From: Paenibacillus vietnamensis
Lineage (GTDB): Bacteria > Bacillota > Bacilli > Paenibacillales > Paenibacillaceae
Assembly (NCBI RefSeq): GCF_020169515.1
Contig: NZ_JAHMHW010000004.1
Span: 62,001-126,000 of the forward strand
Length of the DNA: 64,000 nt
Direction of reading: 5' to 3'
Positions 8,143 to 16,500 of this stretch are shown here, piece after piece. How positions within the stretch are numbered: the first letter of the stretch is position 1; every line of letters begins with the position of its first letter. The notes under the pieces were generated by a model. The model had not been told where the DNA came from, did no database searches, and was given only the letters and a program-made list of their open reading frames with translations. Both the position numbers and the translations under genes were made by a program.

Positions 8143-9045
8143 GTGAACATCAGCCAGCTCGAAACGCTCCTAACCATATCCAAGACGATGAGCTTCCGGA
8201 AGGCCGGAGAACTGCTGAATCTGACGCAGCCTGCCGTATCGGCGCAAATCAAAAGCTTGGAGGATGAATTCAAGACGCTCCTGATCGATCGCAACCAGCC
8301 CGTCACTTTAACGGATCACGGACAAGTATTTCTACAGCATGCTGAGAAAATTTTATTCATCGTCGAGGAATTAAAGCAGAAGCTCTCCGATCTCAATATA
8401 ACGCCTCAGGGACATATTGTGCTTGGTACGACGGCTTCGATCGCCATTCAAATTTTGCCTCGCGTGCTGTCGTATTTTCAGAACCAGTTCCCATTAATTA
8501 AAACTACGATTCATTCGATGCCCTCTTCCCAAGTAATGGCCAGCGTTGAGAACGGCTCCGTCGACATCGGCATTACATACCTGTACGAAAAAAATCCTAA
8601 CGTAACGGCTTCCGTCCTTTATTACGATACGTTTGAGCTCGTCGTTTCTCCCTCCCACCCTATGAGTAAATGGACTCATACGACAGTGGACAAACTAAAG
8701 GACATCCCCATGATCATGCTGGCTCCGGATACGCTCGGCCGAAGATTCGTCGACCAGATATTCCAAAAGTACAATATCCAGCCTAACATCGTGATGGAGG
8801 TTTCCAGCAGCGAAGAAGTGAAGCGCATGGTCGAAATCGATCTTGGCGCCGCCGTCGTGTCCAAGCTGTCGATCGCGGGCGAGCTCCGTCTCGGCACGCT
8901 CAAGATGATCAAGGTGAACGAGCTTGAAACAAGCCATCCGGTAGGCGTCGTCTACAAATCGGGCCGTTATTTGAACACCGCTATGCAGCAGTTTTTAAGC
9001 GACCTGAAGGGAATGCCCGAGCATCAGTTCATAAGCAGTGAATAA
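8143..9045 (+). CDS. LysR-family transcriptional regulator
   Basis: This is a 300-residue LysR regulator. The winged helix-turn-helix spans about residues 1-60 (SFRKAGELLNLTQPAVSAQIK). The periplasmic-binding-protein-like effector domain spans about residues 90-290. The start follows GAAAGGGGG. The PHP phosphatase gene begins 26 bases downstream on the same strand, so the two may be co-transcribed. LysR proteins often control adjacent genes, but no target can be named here. Confidence 0.9.
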   Translation: MNISQLETLLTISKTMSFRKAGELLNLTQPAVSAQIKSLEDEFKTLLIDRNQPVTLTDHGQVFLQHAEKILFIVEELKQKLSDLNITPQGHIVLGTTASIAIQILPRVLSYFQNQFPLIKTTIHSMPSSQVMASVENGSVDIGITYLYEKNPNVTASVLYYDTFELVVSPSHPMSKWTHTTVDKLKDIPMIMLAPDTLGRRFVDQIFQKYNIQPNIVMEVSSSEEVKRMVEIDLGAAVVSKLSIAGELRLGTLKMIKVNELETSHPVGVVYKSGRYLNTAMQQFLSDLKGMPEHQFISSE

Positions 9046-9071
9046 GAGATAGAGATAAAGGAGAGATTCCG

Positions 9072-9881
9072 ATGAAATTTGATCTACATACCCACCATGT
9101 GAGATGCGGTCATGCAAACGGCACGATCGAGGATTATATTATCGCGGGCATGGAGGCGGGCCTGCAGGTCATCGGCATTTCCGACCACTCCCCTTATTTT
9201 TACCACGAGCTGGATCAGCCGTCGCCCGGCATTGCCATGGCCAGAAGCGATTTTGCGAATTACGTGGAAGAGGTTCTCCGCCTGAAAGCGAAGTATGAAG
9301 GTAAAATTGAAGTGCTGCTTGGCATGGAATCGGACTTTTTCCCCGAGCATATCGAGAGCTACAGGAAAGCTTATGCCGGCGTGCCGTTCGATTATTTGAT
9401 CGGCTCCGTGCATCAGGTAAGCGGAGTCAGCATTTTTAACCGCAACCGCTGGAAAAAACTGAACGAAAAGCAGCATGTTGCGGAGAAAAAAAGCTATTAC
9501 GAGCTGATCCGGCAATCGGCCCAAAGCGGCATGTTCGATATTCTTGGCCATATCGATGCGATGAAGGGATATTACCCTGCTTTCTCCGATATTCCTGCTC
9601 ACGAGCAAGTGGATGAAACGTTGAAAGCGATAGCGGAAAGCGGCGTATCCATTGAAATAAATACATCGGGCAGCACGAAGGATGTCGGCGGCTGGTACCC
9701 GTCGGACGATATCCTGGAGCGCGCACTGCATTTCGGCGTGAACGTCACCTTCGGCTCCGATGCTCACATTCCGAGCCGCGTTGGCGACGAATGGGAGCTC
9801 GTGCGAAACAGATTAAAGGAAATCGGCTTTTCTCAGTGGGTGTTCTACCGCCAGCGCAAACAGGTGGCCGTGCCTCTGTAA
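9072..9881 (+). CDS. hisK: PHP-family histidinol-phosphatase
   Basis: This 269-residue metal-dependent phosphoesterase of the PHP superfamily resembles the Firmicute histidinol-phosphatases (HisK/HisJ) that remove phosphate from L-histidinol phosphate. The metal-binding motif begins at D4 (DLHTHH). Other ligands are GMESDFF, GSVH, GHID and FGSDAH. The start follows AAAGGAGAG. No other his gene is nearby, so the substrate is inferred from family resemblance only. Other PHP phosphatases look similar. Confidence 0.8.
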   Translation: MKFDLHTHHVRCGHANGTIEDYIIAGMEAGLQVIGISDHSPYFYHELDQPSPGIAMARSDFANYVEEVLRLKAKYEGKIEVLLGMESDFFPEHIESYRKAYAGVPFDYLIGSVHQVSGVSIFNRNRWKKLNEKQHVAEKKSYYELIRQSAQSGMFDILGHIDAMKGYYPAFSDIPAHEQVDETLKAIAESGVSIEINTSGSTKDVGGWYPSDDILERALHFGVNVTFGSDAHIPSRVGDEWELVRNRLKEIGFSQWVFYRQRKQVAVPL

Positions 9882-9903
9882 CAACTGTCGGGACAAAAAA
9901 AGT

Positions 9904-9924
9904 GGACCTGCACGCTGCAGGTCC
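9904..9924 (-). terminator. Terminator-like hairpin pointing left
   Basis: Perfect 9-bp arms GGACCTGCA / TGCAGGTCC have a 3-base loop. The T-run follows only on the minus strand, and on the plus strand the hairpin is preceded by seven A. Both flanking genes are on the plus strand, so its function is unclear. Confidence 0.5.
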
Positions 9925-10034
9925 CAATCGATATATTAAAAAAGGGGGTCTTGTTTATTATAATAGCCCGCCAATGTAATGAGACGATAACAGAATGATT
10001 TCATTTGTGTAACAAATTTGAGGAGTGGACAGCA

Positions 10035-10880
10035 ATGTGGCTCATTACAGCCATCGGCAGCGCTATTTTGTTCGGACTCGCAGGTTGGTGGATGAAAGTA
10101 TCGCAAATGCGCGGCGGCTCTTCCAGGATGCTGCTGCTTGGATTATACGCTTCAGGTACGGCCGGCTTCGGCGTGCACGCTCTGCTTGAAGGAACGTTTC
10201 ACATGCTTGCGGATCCTCGCGTTTGGGCCGCTGGCGCAGCAATCGGCGCGGGCTCCGCCTGGGGCAACGCGCTGTTCATGAAAGCATTGAATTACGGCCC
10301 CGCCAGCCTCACCTCCCCCCTGACCAATATGAATATCGTTCTGGTCGTAGCGCTCGCAACTTGGATATATCATGAGCCGTTAAGCGCCTCCGAGGCGGCC
10401 GGGATCACTCTCCTGCTGCTTGCCGTCGTATTTGTTGCCCACAAACGAAAGGAACCGCTTACGATTACCGAAAAACGATGGTTCGTGCTTGTAGGGGCGG
10501 CAATCGTATTGTTCGCGCTCCGCAACGGGGGCCTGAAGGTGACGGACGAGCTTGGACTGTCCAGCGCGCCGATTTTGTTTATCGCCTATGCGCTTTCGCT
10601 GGCATGGTTCTTTCTTCCGGGGCAAAGCAAAGGTACTCGTGCCTCCAGTCGTACCGGATTGCGGCTCGGCATCATTGCGGGCCTTTTCTCATACGGAGGC
10701 CTTCAGTTGTACGCAATGGCTCTGGCAACCGGTCAGGCCAATCTCGCCGCACCTATCTTTGCGACAAACAGTCTCGTTGTGGCGGCAGGAGCTATTGCGA
10801 TATACAAAGAAAGGCTGTCGATTATGCAGTGGACGGCTTTTGTTTTTACAATAGCAGGTTTAATCATTATTCGATTATGA
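10035..10880 (+). CDS. EamA/DMT-superfamily transporter
   Basis: This 281-residue membrane protein has about ten predicted helices arranged as two EamA repeats, typical of drug/metabolite transporters. The substrate is unknown. The ATG at 10035 is chosen because GAGGAG lies nine bases upstream and the first helix (WLITAIGSAILFGLAG) starts right after it. The HxlR regulator gene follows 80 bases downstream with its own promoter-like sequence. Confidence 0.85.
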   Translation: MWLITAIGSAILFGLAGWWMKVSQMRGGSSRMLLLGLYASGTAGFGVHALLEGTFHMLADPRVWAAGAAIGAGSAWGNALFMKALNYGPASLTSPLTNMNIVLVVALATWIYHEPLSASEAAGITLLLLAVVFVAHKRKEPLTITEKRWFVLVGAAIVLFALRNGGLKVTDELGLSSAPILFIAYALSLAWFFLPGQSKGTRASSRTGLRLGIIAGLFSYGGLQLYAMALATGQANLAAPIFATNSLVVAAGAIAIYKERLSIMQWTAFVFTIAGLIIIRL

Positions 10881-10960
10881 TCAGCAGTTGCCAGTGAAAT
10901 GAACTTACTTTTAGTTTGTACGTGTGCTACAATAGAATAACAAAAAGCGGGGTGATAGGG

Positions 10961-11269
10961 TTGGATTATTCGACAATGTGCCCAAAGTATGAAGCTGCGG
11001 CCGATATTTTAGGAAAAAAGTGGACGGGCAGAATCATTCGGGTGCTGCTTGGCGGGCCGAAACGGTTCAAAGAAATTAAGGAGCAAATTCCCGAAATGAG
11101 CGACAAAATGCTGACGGACCGGATGAAAGAGCTCGAGAATATAACGATTATTAAGCGTCAGGTATATCCCGAAATGCCGGTACGGATCGAATACGAACTG
11201 ACCGCCAAGGGCCGTGAGCTCGAACCGGTTATCGAATCCATCCAAAAATGGGGAGAGCAGTGGATGTAG
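10961..11269 (+). CDS. HxlR-family transcriptional regulator
   Basis: This is a winged-helix regulator of about 102 residues (HxlR/YodB class). It has the family core CPKYEAAADILGKKW near the N-terminus and the LTDRMKELE recognition region. Members sense thiol or aldehyde stress, and C7 here sits where the redox cysteine of the family lies. The TTG at 10961 is preferred because GGGGTG is six bases upstream. An in-frame TTG at 10916 lies in the promoter. An extended -10 (TGCTACAAT, ending at 10933) precedes the gene. Confidence 0.87.
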   Translation: MDYSTMCPKYEAAADILGKKWTGRIIRVLLGGPKRFKEIKEQIPEMSDKMLTDRMKELENITIIKRQVYPEMPVRIEYELTAKGRELEPVIESIQKWGEQWM

Positions 11270-11578
11270 CTTTGCAATGAAGCATGCTGCCATATACACT
11301 TTGCCATTTCAGGTTGAGGGCGAACAAGCTGATTGAACTTGAATAACTGGATTTTGTGTGTATATTATATACGCTTGATTTGAATTCCTTCATATAACAG
11401 TAAATGGTGTACCTATTTTGCTCATAATTGGCGGAGCATTGAGTTTCGGCCGATCTAAATACATGAAATACAGTTATTTTAAAGATATGGTGGATTCGAA
11501 ACGGAATTAAGATCAGAATACAGCTATTTAACAGACGGGTCATCCTTTTGAGACTGACTCGTCGTCTCTAAACTATTT
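11270..11578. other. AT-rich gene-free stretch
   Basis: No convincing gene was found. The base composition is more AT-rich than the surroundings. Two similar words occur, TACAGTTATTTTAAAG (11469) and TACAGCTATTTAACAG (11519). A related word occurs in the gene-free stretch at 40.8 kb. Confidence 0.4.
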
Positions 11579-11622
11579 CCACTTAACAAAAAAACCGCGC
11601 GAGCGGTTTTTTTGTTAAGTGG
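11579..11622 (-). terminator. Perfect bidirectional terminator
   Basis: Perfect 20-bp arms (CCACTTAACAAAAAAACCGC and its complement) are separated by GCGA. The inner stem is GC-rich, with an A run on one side and a T run on the other. It serves the endoQ-like gene that ends at 11628. Confidence 0.9.
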
Positions 11623-11627
11623 ATATA

Positions 11628-12896
11628 TTAAGCTTCGGTCAGCTTGCCGTATGTCCCGCCGCTCCCCGCGATGAAATCGACGCGTTGTTCTCTTGCGGCC
11701 AGAATGAGCCCTGCAATTTTCTCGCCTGTCACGGCGGATAGCTGCTCATACGTTACACGAAACAAAATTTCCATTTCTGTGCCCACCTCAGTTAGCAGCC
11801 GATCGCGCATTTTCGGACCTACACCGGGAAAAAAAGATAGCGGGACCTGTCGCCAGTAAGGTGGCCGCTGCAGCCTGCTTCCGTCAGAGGGCTGCTGCAT
11901 GATACTGTCAGCAGCTTTGCTCCCCCTATCCGCAAGCTGATCGATTCTTTCCGCAACGCCGCGTACGAGCTTTAGGCTGCCGCAGGCAGGGCAAGCTTTC
12001 ATCGCCTCGGACTCTGTCTGCAAACCTTCGGGCACCGCCTTATGACAATTAAGGCACCAGGTCGTATGATATTTCCCCAGCCTCGGATGCAGCCCGTAAT
12101 TTGCGGCGATACCGCGACCCTCTTCCCCGCGCAGTGCCTTGGCGAACTCAGCGAATGACGGCTCCCTGAGCAGCAGCTCGTTGCACTCCCTCGCGATCAT
12201 GCCGGTCGAATGGGCATCCGAGTTTGTCAGAAACGGATAACGATCCAGCTGCGACAACCGCTCCGCCATTTCCGTATCAGCGCTTAGCCCAAGCTCTACT
12301 GCCGCGATACCGCCGGGATCAAGGCGCTCCTCCAAACGGTCCGCCGAGCAGCCCAACAATCCGCGATGCGGTGTGAAAACATGCGCCGGAGCGAGTAATC
12401 CGCCCCTTGCGAGAAGCTCATTCTGAAGCTCCCTTGCCGTGCTATGGATTCGCTGCGAGCTAAGCTGGACGTTTTTCATCCGCGGCTTCATCCATTCCGT
12501 CCAGCTCTGCATGGCTTGCAGATTCGGCAAATAGCCGAGCAAATGAAACGGTCCGCCTCCCGGCTCGCGGATTTCCATTTCCGCCCCCAGCAGGATAACC
12601 GTATCACGGTATCGGATGCCGCCGCCCTCCGCCTCTTCCATTTCCCCTGCATCAAGCAGCTTCATAATGTCGTCCTGAACGGCCGGAGAATGGCAGTCGA
12701 TGACGCCGATGAGGCGTACCCCTTTACGGATTGACGCCTCATGCGCGATGGACCGGAACGTCAGTCCCCGGCTTGCGCTGATCTTAACTGGCAGGCCGCT
12801 GGCGCTGCTTCCGATATGCACGTGCAAATCTGCGAAAATAGATTGCAAAGGCAGCGCGGACGCTGAGCCGCCTGCTTCCGTTTGCTGATTCAACAT
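11628..12896 (-). CDS. Endonuclease Q-like DNA repair protein (PHP domain + Zn ribbon)
   Basis: This 422-residue protein resembles the EndoQ family (B. subtilis YqxK), which nicks DNA 5' of deaminated bases such as uracil and hypoxanthine. An N-terminal PHP domain starts with DLHVHIG (D23 on). Further metal ligands include VIDCHSP, GAEMEI, PAHVF and TNSDAHS. A four-cysteine zinc ribbon follows (C281, C284, C302, C305). A C-terminal helix-hairpin-helix part (FFPGVGPKMRDRLL) would bind DNA. The ATG at 12896 is chosen for its AGGGGGAGG site. The gene stands alone, with a perfect Fur-type palindrome about 55-70 bases upstream of the start. Confidence 0.87.
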   Translation of the reverse strand: MLNQQTEAGGSASALPLQSIFADLHVHIGSSASGLPVKISASRGLTFRSIAHEASIRKGVRLIGVIDCHSPAVQDDIMKLLDAGEMEEAEGGGIRYRDTVILLGAEMEIREPGGGPFHLLGYLPNLQAMQSWTEWMKPRMKNVQLSSQRIHSTARELQNELLARGGLLAPAHVFTPHRGLLGCSADRLEERLDPGGIAAVELGLSADTEMAERLSQLDRYPFLTNSDAHSTGMIARECNELLLREPSFAEFAKALRGEEGRGIAANYGLHPRLGKYHTTWCLNCHKAVPEGLQTESEAMKACPACGSLKLVRGVAERIDQLADRGSKAADSIMQQPSDGSRLQRPPYWRQVPLSFFPGVGPKMRDRLLTEVGTEMEILFRVTYEQLSAVTGEKIAGLILAAREQRVDFIAGSGGTYGKLTEA

Positions 12897-12949
12897 GCTG
12901 GCGCCTCCCCCTTGTTGACATTGACAATCATTTTTTGATCGTTTATCAT

Positions 12950-12964
12950 TGATAATAATTATCA
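12950..12964 (-). promoter_or_regulatory. Fur-type operator upstream of endoQ-like gene
   Basis: TGATAAT-A-ATTATCA is a perfect 7-1-7 palindrome identical to the Bacillus Fur consensus. PerR and Zur boxes differ at the outer bases. On the minus strand it lies about 17 bases after TTGACT, so it would overlap the -10 region of the only promoter available to the gene. Confidence 0.75.
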
Positions 12965-12997
12965 ATATCAAATAAACCAGTCAATTTAATAGAAGCA

Positions 12998-13040
12998 AAG
13001 GACTGCCGCATCGCAGTCGTTCGCGATGCCGGCAGTCCTT
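12998..13040 (-). terminator. Terminator-like hairpin after sdhB
   Basis: Arms AAGGACTGCC-GCATCGC and complement surround an 8-base loop. The following U tract is weak. It is the only strong hairpin after the sdhB stop. Confidence 0.65.
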
Positions 13041-13081
13041 GCGTCAACCCGGCAAGCAATGCCGGTACGATATTTGGGCTT

Positions 13082-13846
13082 CTATACGCCAAGCCATTTT
13101 TTGAACAGATGTTTTGTCGTATCCTTATTGATCGCAGCGATCGAGGTTGTAAGCGGAATACCTTTCGGACATGCGCGCACGCAGTTTTGCGAGTTGCCGC
13201 AGCCTTCGATGCCTCCGTCGGTCATCAGCGCATCCAGACGCTCTTCCTTGTTCATCTCTCCCGTCGGATGGGCATTGAACAGGCGCACTTGAGAAATCGC
13301 CGCCGGACCGATGAAGCTGTTCCTGTCGTTGACATTCGGGCAAGCTTCCAGGCAGACGCCGCAGGTCATGCACTTCGAAAGCTCGTAAGCCCATTGACGC
13401 TTCGTCTCCGCCATTCTCGGACCGGGTCCCAGGTCATATGTGCCGTCGATCGGAATCCATGCTTTCACACGCTTCAGCGCACCGAACATGCGCTCGCGGT
13501 TAATGACCAGGTCGCGAACGACCGGGAAGGTGCTCATCGGCTCAAGACGGATCGGCTGCTCCAGCTTATCGATAAGCGCGCTGCATGCTTGGCGGGGCTT
13601 GCCGTTAATGACCATGGAGCATGCGCCGCACACTTCCTCAAGGCAGTTGGAATCCCAGCATACAGGAGCCGTGCTGGAGCCGTCCGCTTTTTTCGGATTA
13701 CGCTGAATTTCCATCAAGCCGCTGATAACGTTCATGTTGGCACGGTATGGAATTTCAAACTCTTCCGTATAAGGTTTCGAATCAGGCGTATCTTGACGCG
13801 TGATAATAAATTTGACCGTTTTGGTAGCGACATTAGATTGGGCCAT
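13082..13846 (-). CDS. sdhB: Succinate dehydrogenase iron-sulfur subunit
   Basis: This 254-residue subunit passes electrons from the flavoprotein to membrane hemes and menaquinone. The N-terminal ferredoxin domain carries the [2Fe-2S] cysteines C68, C73, C76 and C88. The C-terminal domain has CMTCGVCLEACP and CGNSQNCVRACPKGIP for the other two clusters. It is the last gene of sdhC-sdhA-sdhB, two bases after sdhA. The enzyme sits on the inner face of the membrane. Confidence 0.97.
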   Translation of the reverse strand: MAQSNVATKTVKFIITRQDTPDSKPYTEEFEIPYRANMNVISGLMEIQRNPKKADGSSTAPVCWDSNCLEEVCGACSMVINGKPRQACSALIDKLEQPIRLEPMSTFPVVRDLVINRERMFGALKRVKAWIPIDGTYDLGPGPRMAETKRQWAYELSKCMTCGVCLEACPNVNDRNSFIGPAAISQVRLFNAHPTGEMNKEERLDALMTDGGIEGCGNSQNCVRACPKGIPLTTSIAAINKDTTKHLFKKWLGV

Positions 13847-13848
13847 CG

Positions 13849-15606
13849 TTATTCTCCTTTCTTCTTATCGCTGGAGTAGTCGCGTTTACGAGGCTTGATC
13901 AGGCTGACGTCGATATCCTCGTAAGAAATTTGCGGCCCTTCCTTCGTCCATTTCGCGATAGTCGATTTCATGAATTGATCGTCGTCGCGATCAGGGAATT
14001 CCGGCTTATAGTGAGCGCCGCGGCTTTCGTTCCTCATAAGAGCGCCCAGCGTCATCGCTTCGGAAAGCTCAAGCATGTTCCACAATTGGCGGGTGAATGC
14101 CACACCGGCATTGTTCCAGCCTGCGGAATCGTTAATGTTAATTTTTGCATAACGCTGCTTCAGCTCTTTAATTTTGTTGATGGTCGCTTCCAGCTTGTCG
14201 TTGAAGCGTACAACCGTCATATTGTTCGTCATCCATTCGCCTAGCTCTTTATGGATAACGTACGCATTTTCGTTGCCGTTCATTTTGAGAATGCTGTTAT
14301 ATTTGTCGGTGTGACGCTTCGTATCCCGATCGAACACGGAGGACGAAATGTCTTCAGCCGATTTCTTCAAGCCTTTAATATATTCGACAGCCTTCGGTCC
14401 GGCCACCATTCCGCCGTAAATGGCCGAAAGCAGCGAGTTTGCGCCCAGACGGTTCGCACCGTGATACTGGTATTCGCATTCGCCTGCCGCGAACAGACCC
14501 GGAATGTTCGTCATCTGATTGTAGTCAACCCACATGCCGCCCATCGAATAGTGAACCGCAGGGAAAATTTTCATCGGGATTTTACGCGGGTCGTCGCCCA
14601 TAAATTTCTCGTAAATCTCGATAATGCCGCCGAGCTTAACGTCAAGCTCCTTCGGATCCTTATGCGACAGGTCCAGGTAAACCATATTCTCGCCGTTAAT
14701 ACCGAGCTTCTGGTCGACGCAGACGCTGAAAATTTCACGCGTTGCGATATCGCGCGGAACCAGGTTGCCGTAAGCCGGATATTTCTCTTCAAGGAAGTAC
14801 CAAGGCTTGCCGTCCTTGTAAGTCCAGATCCGTCCGCCTTCGCCGCGCGCGGATTCGGACATCAAGCGCAGCTTGTCGTCGCCCGGAATCGCCGTCGGGT
14901 GGATTTGGATGAACTCGCCGTTCGCATAGTTAACGCCCTGTTGGTACACCGCGCTTGCAGCCGTTCCGGTGTTGATAACGGAGTTCGTCGTTTTACCGAA
15001 AATAATGCCGGGACCGCCCGATGCCAAAATTACCGCATCTGCGCGAACCGTATGCACTTCCATCGAACGAAGATCCTGTGCGGATACGCCGCGGCATACG
15101 CCGTCGTCGTCAATTACGGAGCCCAGGAACTCCCAGTGCTCGAATTTGTTGACCAGGCCGGCAGCTTCCCAGCGGCGAACTTGCTCGTCCAGCGCGTACA
15201 GCAGTTGCTGTCCGGTCGTAGCGCCCGCGAATGCCGTACGGGAATGCTTCGTGCCGCCGAAACGGCGGAAGTCGAGCAAGCCTTCGGAAGTACGGCTGAA
15301 CATGACGCCCATCCGGTCCATCAAGTGAATAATGCCAGGCGCGGCGTCGCACATTGCTTTTACCGGCGGCTGATTTGCGAGAAAGTCCCCGCCGTATACG
15401 GTATCGTCGAAATGCTCCCAAGGGGAGTCGCCTTCGCCCTTCGTGTTAACGGCGCCGTTAATGCCGCCCTGTGCGCACACGGAGTGAGACCGCTTTACCG
15501 GCACGAGGGAAAACAGATCAACGTGTACGCCCGCTTCCGCCGCTTTGATGGTCGCCATCAAGCCGGCAAGGCCGCCGCCAACGATAATGATTTTATTTTT
15601 AGCCAT
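13849..15606 (-). CDS. sdhA: Succinate dehydrogenase flavoprotein subunit
   Basis: This 585-residue catalytic subunit oxidises succinate to fumarate. The FAD-binding N-terminus is IIVGGGLAGLMATIKAAEAG. HSVCAQGGINGA contains the histidine that links FAD covalently. HPTAIPG and the RLGANSLL segment are the active-site and capping elements. The length is normal for the Gram-positive form. It lies between sdhC and sdhB in a three-gene operon with very short spacers. Confidence 0.98.
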   Translation of the reverse strand: MAKNKIIIVGGGLAGLMATIKAAEAGVHVDLFSLVPVKRSHSVCAQGGINGAVNTKGEGDSPWEHFDDTVYGGDFLANQPPVKAMCDAAPGIIHLMDRMGVMFSRTSEGLLDFRRFGGTKHSRTAFAGATTGQQLLYALDEQVRRWEAAGLVNKFEHWEFLGSVIDDDGVCRGVSAQDLRSMEVHTVRADAVILASGGPGIIFGKTTNSVINTGTAASAVYQQGVNYANGEFIQIHPTAIPGDDKLRLMSESARGEGGRIWTYKDGKPWYFLEEKYPAYGNLVPRDIATREIFSVCVDQKLGINGENMVYLDLSHKDPKELDVKLGGIIEIYEKFMGDDPRKIPMKIFPAVHYSMGGMWVDYNQMTNIPGLFAAGECEYQYHGANRLGANSLLSAIYGGMVAGPKAVEYIKGLKKSAEDISSSVFDRDTKRHTDKYNSILKMNGNENAYVIHKELGEWMTNNMTVVRFNDKLEATINKIKELKQRYAKININDSAGWNNAGVAFTRQLWNMLELSEAMTLGALMRNESRGAHYKPEFPDRDDDQFMKSTIAKWTKEGPQISYEDIDVSLIKPRKRDYSSDKKKGE

Positions 15607-15629
15607 AACGCTTCGCTCCTTGTCTGAAA

Positions 15630-16301
15630 CTAACCGATATTCGCAAATGCCAGCGCGGCATTTGCTGCTTCCTTGAATTCATCGCCGTTGAAAGCGACAA
15701 GCGAAAGAATGAACAGTGCGGAAACCAGCACAAAAATGCACATGCAAATATAAGAAGAAATACGCTGAGCCCGCGGGTTAACCGTGATGCCCCAGCTGAT
15801 CAGGAACGCCCAAAGGCCGTTGCTGAAATGGAAGACTGCGGCAAGCACGCCGATCACGTAAAGAACGAAGTAGGCCGGGCTGCTTGCGATCAGATGCATC
15901 GTCGAGCCAAGCTCCTCATGCGTAATGTTGCCGAGGTAGACCTGGATCCTCGTTTGGTATACGTGCCAGAACACGAATACGAAGGTGATAACCCCCGTAA
16001 CGCGCTGTGCGGTGAACGCCCAGTTGCGGCCGTATTTGAAGCGTCCCGTATTCGAGTTCGATTGGTATGCGACATACAAGCCGTAAATGCCATGGAACAA
16101 TAACGGGAGGTAAATGCCGAAAATCTCGAGCAGCGGCAGCACCGGCAAGCTGTTAATGAAATGCACGCCCTTGCTGAAGCCCTCCGGCCCGCGTTCAAAC
16201 GCCTGATAGTTGGTCAAACCGTGAACGACGATAAAGCCGCCTAGCGGAATGATCCCGAGCAGCGAGTGAAGCTTGCGCGAGAAATACGAATTTCCTTTCA
16301 T
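15630..16301 (-). CDS. sdhC: Succinate dehydrogenase cytochrome b558 subunit
   Basis: This 223-residue membrane anchor is of the B. subtilis type. It has five helices and binds two b hemes through conserved histidines (RKLHSLLG, VVHGLTN, LFHGIYG, FWHVYQT, FHFSNGLW). It couples succinate oxidation to menaquinone reduction. The ATG at 16301 is chosen for its AAAGGAGAAGG site and because homologs start with a similar short hydrophilic segment. It is the first gene of sdhCAB. Confidence 0.95.
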   Translation of the reverse strand: MKGNSYFSRKLHSLLGIIPLGGFIVVHGLTNYQAFERGPEGFSKGVHFINSLPVLPLLEIFGIYLPLLFHGIYGLYVAYQSNSNTGRFKYGRNWAFTAQRVTGVITFVFVFWHVYQTRIQVYLGNITHEELGSTMHLIASSPAYFVLYVIGVLAAVFHFSNGLWAFLISWGITVNPRAQRISSYICMCIFVLVSALFILSLVAFNGDEFKEAANAALAFANIG

Positions 16302-16359
16302 GTCCTTCCTTCTCCTTTCAAAACTGTAAGTGCTCTCTTTTGTGAACAAATCATTCTAC

Positions 16360-16388
16360 ATTGTAACCCCAGCATGTTCCTCCGTCAA
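16360..16388 (-). promoter_or_regulatory. SigA-type promoter of sdhCAB
   Basis: TTGACG (16383-16388), 17 bases, then TACAAT (16360-16365) on the minus strand, about 55 bases before the sdhC start. Confidence 0.7.
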
Positions 16389-16500
16389 CAAATCTCGACA
16401 CACATTAGTCACACTTCCCATCCTACTCCTTTTAAGCTTATAATGGAATTGCTTATTTTTTATAATTTCTTATAACTTATCGACATAAGGAGCATCTTCC

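Noticed and set aside
12950..12964. PerR or Zur box
   Set aside because: PerR needs TTATAAT and Zur TCGTAAT half-sites. TGATAAT fits Fur.
16339..16350. Second Rex-like site near the sdh promoter (TTTGTGAACAAA)
   Set aside because: Only one true half-site and the wrong spacing. A Rex site needs two TTGTGAA-type halves four bases apart.
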